Below are positions 35,897 to 43,523 of a DNA stretch of 64,000 bases, piece after piece. Position numbers and translations under genes: made by a program. Location of the stretch: assembly GCA_041672395.1 (NCBI GenBank), contig JBAYZS010000007.1, positions 14,406 through 78,405 of the forward strand, in the 5' to 3' direction. Each line of letters starts with the position of its first letter. Within the stretch, counting starts at the first letter, position 1. The stretch comes from UBA5287 sp041672395 (GTDB lineage Bacteria; Bacteroidota; Bacteroidia; Bacteroidales; Dysgonomonadaceae). The notes below the pieces were generated by a model, which saw only the letters and a list, made by a program, of their open reading frames with translations, made no database searches and was not told the DNA's origin.

Positions 35897-36694
35897 ATGC
35901 AGGAAATTTCAAATAAGACAATATGGATAACGGGCGCTTCTTCCGGAATAGGTGAAGCGTCCGCTTATCTGTTTGCCCAAGCTAATGCTAATCTGATTCT
36001 TACGGCCACACGCGAAGACAAATTGCGCGAAGTGCAACAGAAATGCATTGGTTTTGGAGCCAAATGTGAAATATTACCTTACGATTTATCTGATCTTGAG
36101 AACTTGAATGCACTTGCTGACAAGGCCTTATCATTATTTGGCAACATTGATGTTTTATTTTTAAATGCAGGCATCAGTCAGCGCAGCAAAGCTTTGGACA
36201 CATCACTTGATGTAGACAAAAAAATTATGGATGTGAATTTTGCTGCACCAGTAATAATAACAAAACGAATATTACCCAAAATAATTGAGAACGGAGGAGG
36301 TACAATTGCCGTCACATCCAGCATATCGGGAAAATTTGGTTTTCCACTTCGCTCCGCTTATGCATCTTCAAAATTTGCGCTTTATGGTTTCTTTGAGACC
36401 ATTCATGCGGAATATTATAATCAAAATATCCGTGTAGTAATGGTATGTCCCGGAAGAGTTAAAACGAATATCTCATTCAATGCATTAGAAGCCGATGGAA
36501 CTAAGCATGCCCAAATGGATGACGGACAAAATAACGGTATCAGTTCAGAAAAAGCCGCAAAAATAATCGTCAGGGCCATAAAAAAGCAAAAGCCCGAAGT
36601 ATTTGTCGGCGGATTTGAATTAGCTATGGTTTATATCAAGCGTTTTCTTCCAGGATTAGCTCGAAAAATTGCAAGAAGCATAAAATCAACTTAA
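35897..36694 (+). CDS. SDR reductase, candidate 3-keto-sulfonolipid (dehydrocapnine) reductase
   Basis: A 265-residue short-chain dehydrogenase with the NAD(P)-binding TGASSGIGEASAYLF, the structural NAG motif FLNAGISQ, the catalytic Ser in TSSISGKFG and YASSK (Tyr-x3-Lys). The C-terminus has a basic, hydrophobic tail (VYIKRFLPGLARKIARSIKS) that may bind membranes, as in DHRS7-type and 3-ketosphinganine reductases. Its place directly after the two PLP enzymes (7-base gap) makes reduction of the 3-keto lipid product the most economical role. The family is broad, so the substrate is inferred from context only. Confidence 0.78.
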   Translation: MQEISNKTIWITGASSGIGEASAYLFAQANANLILTATREDKLREVQQKCIGFGAKCEILPYDLSDLENLNALADKALSLFGNIDVLFLNAGISQRSKALDTSLDVDKKIMDVNFAAPVIITKRILPKIIENGGGTIAVTSSISGKFGFPLRSAYASSKFALYGFFETIHAEYYNQNIRVVMVCPGRVKTNISFNALEADGTKHAQMDDGQNNGISSEKAAKIIVRAIKKQKPEVFVGGFELAMVYIKRFLPGLARKIARSIKST

Positions 36695-36719
36695 TAACAA
36701 ACACTATTTATTTAGAATA

Positions 36720-37823
36720 ATGAAAGAGAACTATGTAATCAGTGGCATCCAACAGGTAGGCATTGGTGTTGAGAACTTTACTGAAGCGTGGAAATATTAT
36801 ATTGATGTTTTCAATATGGATATTCGTATCCTTGAAGACGACACAGTTGCTGAATTGATGCTGCCTTACACAGGAAATCAACCTCAAAAACGACATGCCT
36901 GCATAGCAATTAATATGCAAGGAGGCGGAGGATTTGAAGTATGGCAATATTCTGAGCGTAAGCCACAACCCGTAGGATTTGAGATTCAGGCAGGCGATTT
37001 AGGTATTTTTGCAGCCAAAATTAAAAGTCGCGACGTTGAAAAAGCTTATGAATATTTGAAGAATAAAAAGGACACTATTTTACTGGGGAAGCTGACACAA
37101 AGCATTGATGGTCAAAAGACTTTCTTTATGAAAGATCCTTTCGGAAATATCTTTCAGATTGTGCATGAACCAACTGTTTACATTGATGAGAAAAGACCTA
37201 CATCGGGTATTGGTGGCGTTATGATTGGTACTTCCGACATAAAAAAAGTACTACCTATCTACAGGGATATCTTGGAATATGACCAAGTAGTTGCTGATGT
37301 AACCGGCTCATTTGATGATCTTAAAGCGCTGCCTTCGGGCAACGGACAATTCCGTCGTTTATTGCTCACTCACAGTAAACCAAGAAAAGGAGGATTCAGT
37401 GAACTCTTGGGGAAATCGTATATCGAACTGGTACAAGCTCTTGATCGCACTCCTCAAAAAATATATGAAGGTCGCTACTGGGGTGATCCCGGATTTATTC
37501 AGGTTTGCTTTGATGTGCGCAACCTCGATGCTTTACAAAAGAGATGTGAATCAATAGGCTTCCCTTTTACTGTGGATACTCGCTCAAGATATAAACAAGG
37601 CGACTCATTTGACATGGGAGCCGCGGCCGGTCAGTTTACTTACATCGAAGATCCTGATGGTACGCTGATTGAATTTGTTGAGACTTACAAAATTCCTATC
37701 ATGAAGAAATTGGGACTTAGTCTTAACTTGATTAAACGTGATGCAGAGAAACCACTTCCAAAATGGTTGATGAAATTACTTCGTTTTATGCGTTTAAAAC
37801 CTGAGGATTTACAATCCTATTAA
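36720..37823 (+). CDS. VOC-superfamily protein with two domains, role unknown
   Basis: A 367-residue protein with two vicinal-oxygen-chelate (glyoxalase/dioxygenase-like) domains, about 7-155 and 162-310. Their ends, MKDPFGNIFQIVHEP and IEDPDGTLIEFVETY, are typical VOC strands with a candidate metal-ligand Glu in the second. A basic C-terminal tail (KPLPKWLMKLLRFMRLKPED) looks amphipathic. It starts 25 bases after the SDR gene and is the last gene of the operon. The family includes dioxygenases, epimerases, isomerases and metal-free binding proteins, so no reaction can be assigned. A modification of the lipid made by the operon is possible. Confidence 0.85.
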   Translation: MKENYVISGIQQVGIGVENFTEAWKYYIDVFNMDIRILEDDTVAELMLPYTGNQPQKRHACIAINMQGGGGFEVWQYSERKPQPVGFEIQAGDLGIFAAKIKSRDVEKAYEYLKNKKDTILLGKLTQSIDGQKTFFMKDPFGNIFQIVHEPTVYIDEKRPTSGIGGVMIGTSDIKKVLPIYRDILEYDQVVADVTGSFDDLKALPSGNGQFRRLLLTHSKPRKGGFSELLGKSYIELVQALDRTPQKIYEGRYWGDPGFIQVCFDVRNLDALQKRCESIGFPFTVDTRSRYKQGDSFDMGAAAGQFTYIEDPDGTLIEFVETYKIPIMKKLGLSLNLIKRDAEKPLPKWLMKLLRFMRLKPEDLQSY

Positions 37824-37832
37824 AGCATAAAA

Positions 37833-37866
37833 AAAGGTCTGTTACAGAACAATGTGACAGACCTTT
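37833..37866. terminator. Bidirectional terminator between the lipid operon and ugd
   Basis: Inverted repeat AAAGGTCTGT (37833-37842) and ACAGACCTTT (37857-37866) with an A-run before and T-run after. It can end the plus-strand operon and the convergent aroQ-ugd operon. Confidence 0.8.
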
Positions 37867-37886
37867 TTATTTTTATATCTTTGGGT

Positions 37887-39206
37887 TTATTTGCCTACCC
37901 CTCTGTACTCAAATCCATTTGATGTAACTTCTTCACTGTTATAGATGTTTCTACCATCAACAATCAGGTAGTTATTCATGATTTTGTGCAAAACATCCCA
38001 GTTAGGCATTCGAAATTCTTTCCATTCGGTGGGAACAATAATTGCATCGGAATTATTTGCTGCATCATAAATATCTGTGGCATAATAAATTGTATCTCTC
38101 AAATATTTTGTCTTGGCCTCTTTCATAGCGGCAGGATCGTAAGCACGTACATTCACTCCGGCATCTAATAGACTTTTAATCAGTATTAGCGATGGAGCAT
38201 CGCGCATATCGTCGGTCTCGGGTTTAAATGATAACCCCCAAACAGCAACAGTCTTACCTTTTATGTCACCTCCGAAATATTTATTGAACTTATAGAAAAG
38301 TATGGTTTTCTGTTTGTTGTTTACATTTTCAACTGATTTCAACACTTTCATTTCGTAACCAACATCTTCGCCCATCTTTATTATGGCCTGAATGTCTTTA
38401 GGAAAACAACTTCCTCCGTAACCGCAACCAGGATAAAGAAAGTTCTTACCGATCCGGGAATCCGTTCCCATTCCGCGCCGCACCATATTTACGTCCGCGC
38501 CCAAAAGCTCACACAGATTGGCAATATCGTTCATAAAACTTATACGTGTTGCCAACATTGCATTTGACGCGTATTTGGTCATCTCTGAAGAAAGAATATC
38601 CATGAAGATGACCCTGAAATTATTGAGTAGGAATGGATGATACAGACGGGTCATTAATTCCTTGGCCAGCTCTGATTCTACACCTACAACCACTCTATCG
38701 GGACTCATAAAGTCCTCAACAGCAGCACCTTCTTTTAGAAATTCCGGATTTGATGCAACATCAAATTCTAAATCTGAGAGTCCGCGTTCATTTAATCTTT
38801 TTCTGATTAGTTCTTTAATCATGTATGATGTGCCAACGGGAACAGTACTTTTAGTAACCACCAATATAGGTTTTATCAAATTATCAGCTATTGTGGTTGC
38901 TACTGTTTTCACATACGACAGATTGGCATTGCCATCTTTATCAGATGGTGTTCCTACTGCAATGAACACAATATTCATATCATTCAATACCGATGGAAGA
39001 TCTGTGGTGAAATGAAGTCTGTCTGCTTCATAATTTCTAAGAACTATTGATTTTAAACCGGGTTCATAAATTGGTACAATCCCTTTTTTAAGATTTTCTA
39101 TCTTTTCAACATTAACATCAACACAGGTTACGTCTGTTCCCATTTCTGAAAAACATGCGCCCGACACCAGTCCTACATAACCTGTTCCAACTACAGCTAT
39201 CTTCAT
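37887..39206 (-). CDS. ugd: UDP-glucose 6-dehydrogenase
   Basis: Oxidises UDP-glucose to UDP-glucuronate with NAD, supplying uronic acids for capsule, exopolysaccharide or lipopolysaccharide. The 439-residue protein has the N-terminal Rossmann motif VVGTGYVGLVSGACF, the substrate-binding NPEFLKEGAAV and the catalytic nucleophile C267 in GCGYGGSCFPKD. The C-terminal UDP-binding domain contains VAVWGLSFKPETDDMRDAPS. It is the last gene of a six-gene operon and follows the LolE-like permease by 3 bases. Confidence 0.96.
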   Translation of the reverse strand: MKIAVVGTGYVGLVSGACFSEMGTDVTCVDVNVEKIENLKKGIVPIYEPGLKSIVLRNYEADRLHFTTDLPSVLNDMNIVFIAVGTPSDKDGNANLSYVKTVATTIADNLIKPILVVTKSTVPVGTSYMIKELIRKRLNERGLSDLEFDVASNPEFLKEGAAVEDFMSPDRVVVGVESELAKELMTRLYHPFLLNNFRVIFMDILSSEMTKYASNAMLATRISFMNDIANLCELLGADVNMVRRGMGTDSRIGKNFLYPGCGYGGSCFPKDIQAIIKMGEDVGYEMKVLKSVENVNNKQKTILFYKFNKYFGGDIKGKTVAVWGLSFKPETDDMRDAPSLILIKSLLDAGVNVRAYDPAAMKEAKTKYLRDTIYYATDIYDAANNSDAIIVPTEWKEFRMPNWDVLHKIMNNYLIVDGRNIYNSEEVTSNGFEYRGVGK

Positions 39207-39209
39207 AAT

Positions 39210-40439
39210 CTATATGGTTTTAAGTTTCTTTTTTAAATTATTTATCGGATATAATACTGTTAAAAAACTAATGATTGTAACAACAAAAAAGACGATTAAT
39301 ATATCTGTAAACTTTACTATCACCGGATATGAATCAATAATATATACACTTGGATCACTTCCTAATTTCAGTAATCCAAAATGCTGTTGTATCAGACAAA
39401 TAATTAACCCTGATATTATTCCTGCGACGATGCCGGATAAAGAAATCAGCCAACCTTCGTATTTGAAAATTTGTGTTAACTGTTTGTCTGATGCGCCCAT
39501 ATTTCTCAGACTCATCATGTCATCTTTCTTTTCAACTATCAACATAGTAAGTGAACCAACCAAATTAAATACTGCTATTAATAATATGAGTCCGAGGATG
39601 AGAAAGGTTACCCATTTTTCAATCTGTAACATTCTAAATGACTCTACTTGCTGCTCAAACCTGTTTTCAACTAAATAGGAATCACCCAATATATTCTGAA
39701 TATTCTTCTCTACTTTTTCTACCGAAGCGCCTTCTTTCAGTGATAGTTCCAAAGCGGATACTTCATTGTCGTTATATCTAAAAATCTTGCGTGCCAAAGC
39801 AATTGGGATGATTGCCATTTGTTCGTCATACTCTGGCTGATTGAGGCTGAACACACCGCTCACAAAAGCATAATCGATGGAGAATGCTGATGCCGGATTT
39901 GCCACGTTCACGGGTGCATTTCGTTTTGGAACATAGATTTCTATTGGATTAACAAAATCGGGACGAGCTGACAAACTCATTGCAATTCCTGAACCAAGTA
40001 CGGTATAATTTACTACATCTTCGCTTAAAACAAAATTGCCATCTATCAGCAACTTATCCATATCGGTAATCAACCTAAACTCTTCTGATACTCCTTTTAC
40101 CAACACGGCTACCTGGTTGTCGTCGTATTTAAATAAAGCATTATCTTCAACCGTTTCGGAAACAATATTGACACCATCAACACTCAATGCTTTTTCAAAT
40201 TCGGGTGTGTGATAATTGAACACCTTACCTTGTTTTACTGATATTTTGAGCTCCGGGTCAAATGAATTAAACATGCCTTCAACTAATCCACCAAATCCAT
40301 TAAAAACGGAGAGTACACAAACCATTGCCATTGTAGCAACGGCAATTCCGCATACTGATATAAAAGAAATCACATTTATTGCATTGTGTGATTTCTTAGA
40401 AAATAAATAGCGTTTGGCAATAAAAAAAGGGAAGTTCAA
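39210..40439 (-). CDS. ABC transporter permease of the LolC/LolE (FtsX/MacB) type
   Basis: A 409-residue inner-membrane permease with a large periplasmic domain between helix 1 (about 25-48) and three further helices (about 275-300, 320-350 and 375-400). The N-terminus (MNFPFFIAKRYLFSKKSHNAINVISFIS) and the EKKDDMMSLRNMGASDKQL motif are typical of lipoprotein-releasing LolC/E proteins, which extract outer-membrane lipoproteins. The ATPase LolD is not adjacent. The exact substrate cannot be set from the sequence. It lies between rbfA and ugd in the operon. Confidence 0.85.
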   Translation of the reverse strand: MNFPFFIAKRYLFSKKSHNAINVISFISVCGIAVATMAMVCVLSVFNGFGGLVEGMFNSFDPELKISVKQGKVFNYHTPEFEKALSVDGVNIVSETVEDNALFKYDDNQVAVLVKGVSEEFRLITDMDKLLIDGNFVLSEDVVNYTVLGSGIAMSLSARPDFVNPIEIYVPKRNAPVNVANPASAFSIDYAFVSGVFSLNQPEYDEQMAIIPIALARKIFRYNDNEVSALELSLKEGASVEKVEKNIQNILGDSYLVENRFEQQVESFRMLQIEKWVTFLILGLILLIAVFNLVGSLTMLIVEKKDDMMSLRNMGASDKQLTQIFKYEGWLISLSGIVAGIISGLIICLIQQHFGLLKLGSDPSVYIIDSYPVIVKFTDILIVFFVVTIISFLTVLYPINNLKKKLKTI

Positions 40440-40449
40440 TGTTAATAGT

Positions 40450-40785
40450 TTACTTGTTTAACAATCGGTCTATATTATCTATATAATCAAGTGAATCATC
40501 CATGTGAAATGATAATTCTGGAATAACACGGAGTTGTTTCCCTACTCGCTTACCTAAATTGTAACGTAATTCTTTGACGTTTTCGTTTATATTCTGCAAT
40601 AATTCATTTCCTTTTTCTGAGGGGAATATGCTCAGATAGGCATGGGCAATTCCCAGATCGGGTGATACACGAACAGCCGTTACTGAAATTAATGTTCCTT
40701 GCATTTTTTTTGTTTCTAAAAGAAACATTTCACTTAACTCTTTCTGAATGAGTCTGTTTATTTTTTGTTGTCTGTTTGATTCCAT
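40450..40785 (-). CDS. rbfA: Ribosome-binding factor A
   Basis: A 111-residue KH-domain protein that binds the small ribosomal subunit late in its assembly. Typical sequence: QKINRLIQKELSEMFLLE at the start, ISVTAVRVSPDLGIAHAYLS in the middle and LRVIPELSFHMDDSLDY near the end. It lies 1 base after the methyltransferase gene and 10 before the LolE-like gene, in an operon with aroQ, pyk and ugd. Confidence 0.95.
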   Translation of the reverse strand: MESNRQQKINRLIQKELSEMFLLETKKMQGTLISVTAVRVSPDLGIAHAYLSIFPSEKGNELLQNINENVKELRYNLGKRVGKQLRVIPELSFHMDDSLDYIDNIDRLLNK

Positions 40786-40786
40786 T

Positions 40787-41425
40787 TTATTTCTTTCTGA
40801 TAAAAGTTAATCCGTCACGCAAAGGGAGCATGACTTTCTCAACCCTAATGTCTTCTTTTAGTTTGTCGTTAAATTCGATAATTCCTTTTGTCTGCCAATC
40901 ATTACTCTCAACTTCTTGGGCTACCTTACCACTCCATAAGGTGTTATCGGCTATAATGAATCCGCCTCTTCGAACTTTTGGCAAGGTAAGTTCATAATGC
41001 TTCCAATAAATTCGCTTATCGGCATCAATGAAAGCCAGATCAAAGAAATCATCGTCAAATTTAGGAATTAAATCGCAAGCATCTCCAATATACAACCGAA
41101 TCTTTTCATTTAGATCCGACTGATTGAGATATTTACGAATAAATCTCTCCATTTCATCGTCTTTTTCAATTGTGTGAATCAAAGCTTGTTCACGGATTAA
41201 TCCTTCTGCCATACAAATGGCAGAATATCCTGTATAGGTTCCAACCTCAAGTACATGAAGCGGGTTTATCATTTGAACAAGCATCTTCAATAATCTTCCT
41301 TGTAAATGTCCTGAAATCATCCTGGGATGCAGTAGATTTACGTTTGCATCTCTCACAAGTTCTTTCAGTAATTCCGGTTCAGGATCTATATGTGCAAGAA
41401 GATAATTTTCTAACGATTCGTTCAT
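40787..41425 (-). CDS. Class I SAM-dependent O-methyltransferase
   Basis: A 212-residue methyltransferase of the catechol/caffeoyl-CoA type. HVLEVGTYTGYSAICMAEGL is motif I binding S-adenosylmethionine, DLAFIDADKRIYWKHYEL holds a metal-binding Asp, and GFIIADNTLWSGKV the DN metal ligand pair typical of the family. The substrate is unknown. It lies between pyk and rbfA; the start is 11 bases after pyk. Confidence 0.9.
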   Translation of the reverse strand: MNESLENYLLAHIDPEPELLKELVRDANVNLLHPRMISGHLQGRLLKMLVQMINPLHVLEVGTYTGYSAICMAEGLIREQALIHTIEKDDEMERFIRKYLNQSDLNEKIRLYIGDACDLIPKFDDDFFDLAFIDADKRIYWKHYELTLPKVRRGGFIIADNTLWSGKVAQEVESNDWQTKGIIEFNDKLKEDIRVEKVMLPLRDGLTFIRKK

Positions 41426-41436
41426 TTAATGTGTCT

Positions 41437-42909
41437 TTATAATGTATAATCGGGCAAATTGTATTTCTCTTTTGCCTCAATTATCTTCCAAGCTTCTGAA
41501 ATGTCAAGATAGGTTGTACCGCCGGTCTCACCGAAACTTCCACCTAAATATGCCACTCTGTCTTTGGGCTCTATCAGTCCTTTCTTTATTAAACTCTGTA
41601 TAGCATACAAGAAGTATGCCCTTCTGCTTTCTTTTGTATTCTCAATTCCTCTTCCTGGAATGTATTCGGCAGTAACTCCATAAGAAAGAGATAGTTCACG
41701 GGCCAATCGCTCTGTTGTGGTAATTGCAAAAACAGGAATTGCGCCTCTATAAGCTGCTAATACTCTGCCCGTTCTACCTGTGTGACTATCTGTTACAATT
41801 GCTTTAACGTTTAATCGTGAGGCCGACTTAACAGCTTGTTTAGCAAGAAAAGATGTCACTTCAAATTCCTCTTCTTGATTAAATTGAACACGAATATCGT
41901 TTTCTGACATCTTTGTCTTTTCTGCCTCTAAAGAGACATTTGTCATTGTGCGAACTGCTTCAACAGGATACTTTCCATAGGCTGTTTCACCACTGAGCAT
42001 CATTGCGTCTGTTCTATAGAAAATTGCATTTGCGATATCCGTAATTTCAGCACGTGTTGGACGTGGATTTTCTATCATTGAGTGCAACATCTGAGTAGCT
42101 ACTATCACCGGTTTCTTATGATGAACAGCTAAACGAATCAGTTGTCTCTGAATTCCGGGAATCTTTTCCTGTGGCACTTCAATACCTAAGTCGCCTCGGG
42201 CAATCATAATTCCATAGGCATAGTCAAGAATCTCATCTGCCTTATCAACTCCTTCCTGGTTTTCTATCTTGGCAATAATCTTTATGGGACTATTGTGCTC
42301 GTCTAATATTTGCTGCACTGCCAAAACGTCTTCTTTTGATCTTACAAAAGAATGGGCAATAAAATCAATATTGTTGTCTATGGCAAATAGTATGTTCTTT
42401 TTATCTTTTTCAGTAAGAGAGGGAAGGTTGATTCTTACACCGGGGATATTCACACTTTTGCGACTTCCTACTACTCCTTCATTCTGAACGCTGCAAAGTA
42501 AATGATTGGGTTGAACATCTATAACTTTCAATTCAACTTCTCCATCATCAATCAATATACTTTCTCCTACTTTCATATCAAGCACAATATTATCGTAAGA
42601 TACATAAATGCACTCATTAGTAGAGAAATTGTCTATTCCACCTTTAACCAAAATCTGGTCGCCTATATGCAGTTCTATAGGTTTTTCAGTTATTGAAGTA
42701 CGAATCTCCGGACCTTTTGTGTCGATTAATAATGCAATACGATTTGAAACAGTACGCACATTGTTAATAATTTTCAGAAATCCTTCTTCGTTCAAATGGG
42801 CAGAATTCATTCTGACAACATCCATTCCGGCATCAAAAAGTTGATGGAGAAAGGGAACATCACATCGTTTGTCTGAAATAGTAGCAACAATTTTTGTATG
42901 GTTATGCAT
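41437..42909 (-). CDS. pyk: Pyruvate kinase
   Basis: Converts phosphoenolpyruvate and ADP to pyruvate and ATP. The 490-residue protein has the family landmarks: N-terminal TKIVATISDK, substrate Arg/Asn region VVRMNSAHLN, LIDTKGPEIR, the catalytic lysine in IKIIAKIENQEG and MIARGDLGIEVP with the Mg-binding residues. ATQMLHSMIENPRPTRAE is another family motif. A C-terminal allosteric domain is present. It is the second gene of the aroQ operon. Confidence 0.97.
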   Translation of the reverse strand: MHNHTKIVATISDKRCDVPFLHQLFDAGMDVVRMNSAHLNEEGFLKIINNVRTVSNRIALLIDTKGPEIRTSITEKPIELHIGDQILVKGGIDNFSTNECIYVSYDNIVLDMKVGESILIDDGEVELKVIDVQPNHLLCSVQNEGVVGSRKSVNIPGVRINLPSLTEKDKKNILFAIDNNIDFIAHSFVRSKEDVLAVQQILDEHNSPIKIIAKIENQEGVDKADEILDYAYGIMIARGDLGIEVPQEKIPGIQRQLIRLAVHHKKPVIVATQMLHSMIENPRPTRAEITDIANAIFYRTDAMMLSGETAYGKYPVEAVRTMTNVSLEAEKTKMSENDIRVQFNQEEEFEVTSFLAKQAVKSASRLNVKAIVTDSHTGRTGRVLAAYRGAIPVFAITTTERLARELSLSYGVTAEYIPGRGIENTKESRRAYFLYAIQSLIKKGLIEPKDRVAYLGGSFGETGGTTYLDISEAWKIIEAKEKYNLPDYTL

Positions 42910-42930
42910 ATAGTTTAATTTGTTTTAATT

Positions 42931-43365
42931 TTACTTATTACTAAAATATTTGTATTTAATTGCCTCAATTGCAAGACGGTAAGAATCCATTCCAAACCCG
43001 GCAATCACACCTTCGCAAACAGCTGAAAGCATGGATTGGTGGCGGAATTCTTCTCGTGCATGAACATTGGAAATATGTACTTCTATAACGGGTGCGGTAA
43101 CTGCCTTAATGGCATCGCGAATGGCTACTGAAGTATGTGTGTACCCACCGGCATTTAGAACAATTCCATCAAAGTCAAATCCACATTCTTGTAACTTGTT
43201 GATCAATTCTCCTTCTACATTCGATTGATAATAATCAAGTTCAATATCAGAATATGTTTGGCGTAATCGCTCTAAATATTCGCTGAAAGAGCTATTTCCA
43301 TAAACTGCTGGTTCTCTGACACCAAGCAGATTAAGGTTTGGACCATTAATGATTTGAATCTTCAT
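42931..43365 (-). CDS. aroQ: 3-Dehydroquinate dehydratase, type II
   Basis: Third step of the shikimate pathway. The family pattern is MKIQIINGPNLNLLGVREP with the catalytic tyrosine in VYGNSSF, then NAGGYTHTSVAIRDA, and EVHISNVHAREEFRHQS with the catalytic histidine. The start at 43365 (144 residues) is chosen over the longer frame at 43389, because a -7 promoter element lies at 43394-43387 and the extra residues are not conserved. It heads a six-gene operon aroQ-pyk-methyltransferase-rbfA-lolE-like-ugd, with spacings of 1-21 bases. Confidence 0.95.
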   Translation of the reverse strand: MKIQIINGPNLNLLGVREPAVYGNSSFSEYLERLRQTYSDIELDYYQSNVEGELINKLQECGFDFDGIVLNAGGYTHTSVAIRDAIKAVTAPVIEVHISNVHAREEFRHQSMLSAVCEGVIAGFGMDSYRLAIEAIKYKYFSNK

Positions 43366-43386
43366 ACCTAATTTAATATTTAAATG

Positions 43387-43394
43387 CAAAGATA
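43387..43394 (-). promoter_or_regulatory. -7 promoter element of the aroQ operon
   Basis: On the minus strand TATCTTTG is a strong -7 match, 21 bases before the chosen aroQ start. No clear -33 element. Confidence 0.5.
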
Positions 43395-43441
43395 CGATTT
43401 TTATTTATGTGTTATATCGTTTAATGATATGGTTGTAAAAC

Positions 43442-43471
43442 ATAAGCGACCTCTTTTCGGAGGTCGCTTAT
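43442..43471 (-). terminator. Intrinsic terminator after nifJ
   Basis: A 12-bp perfect stem (ATAAGCGACCTC with its complement) around a 6-base loop, 52 bases after the nifJ stop. On the minus strand it is followed by a short GTTTTAC tract. Confidence 0.7.
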
Positions 43472-43523
43472 AAAATATATTAGAAAATGTAAATCTTTTC
43501 TATTTTGTCTATATCGATAATCT

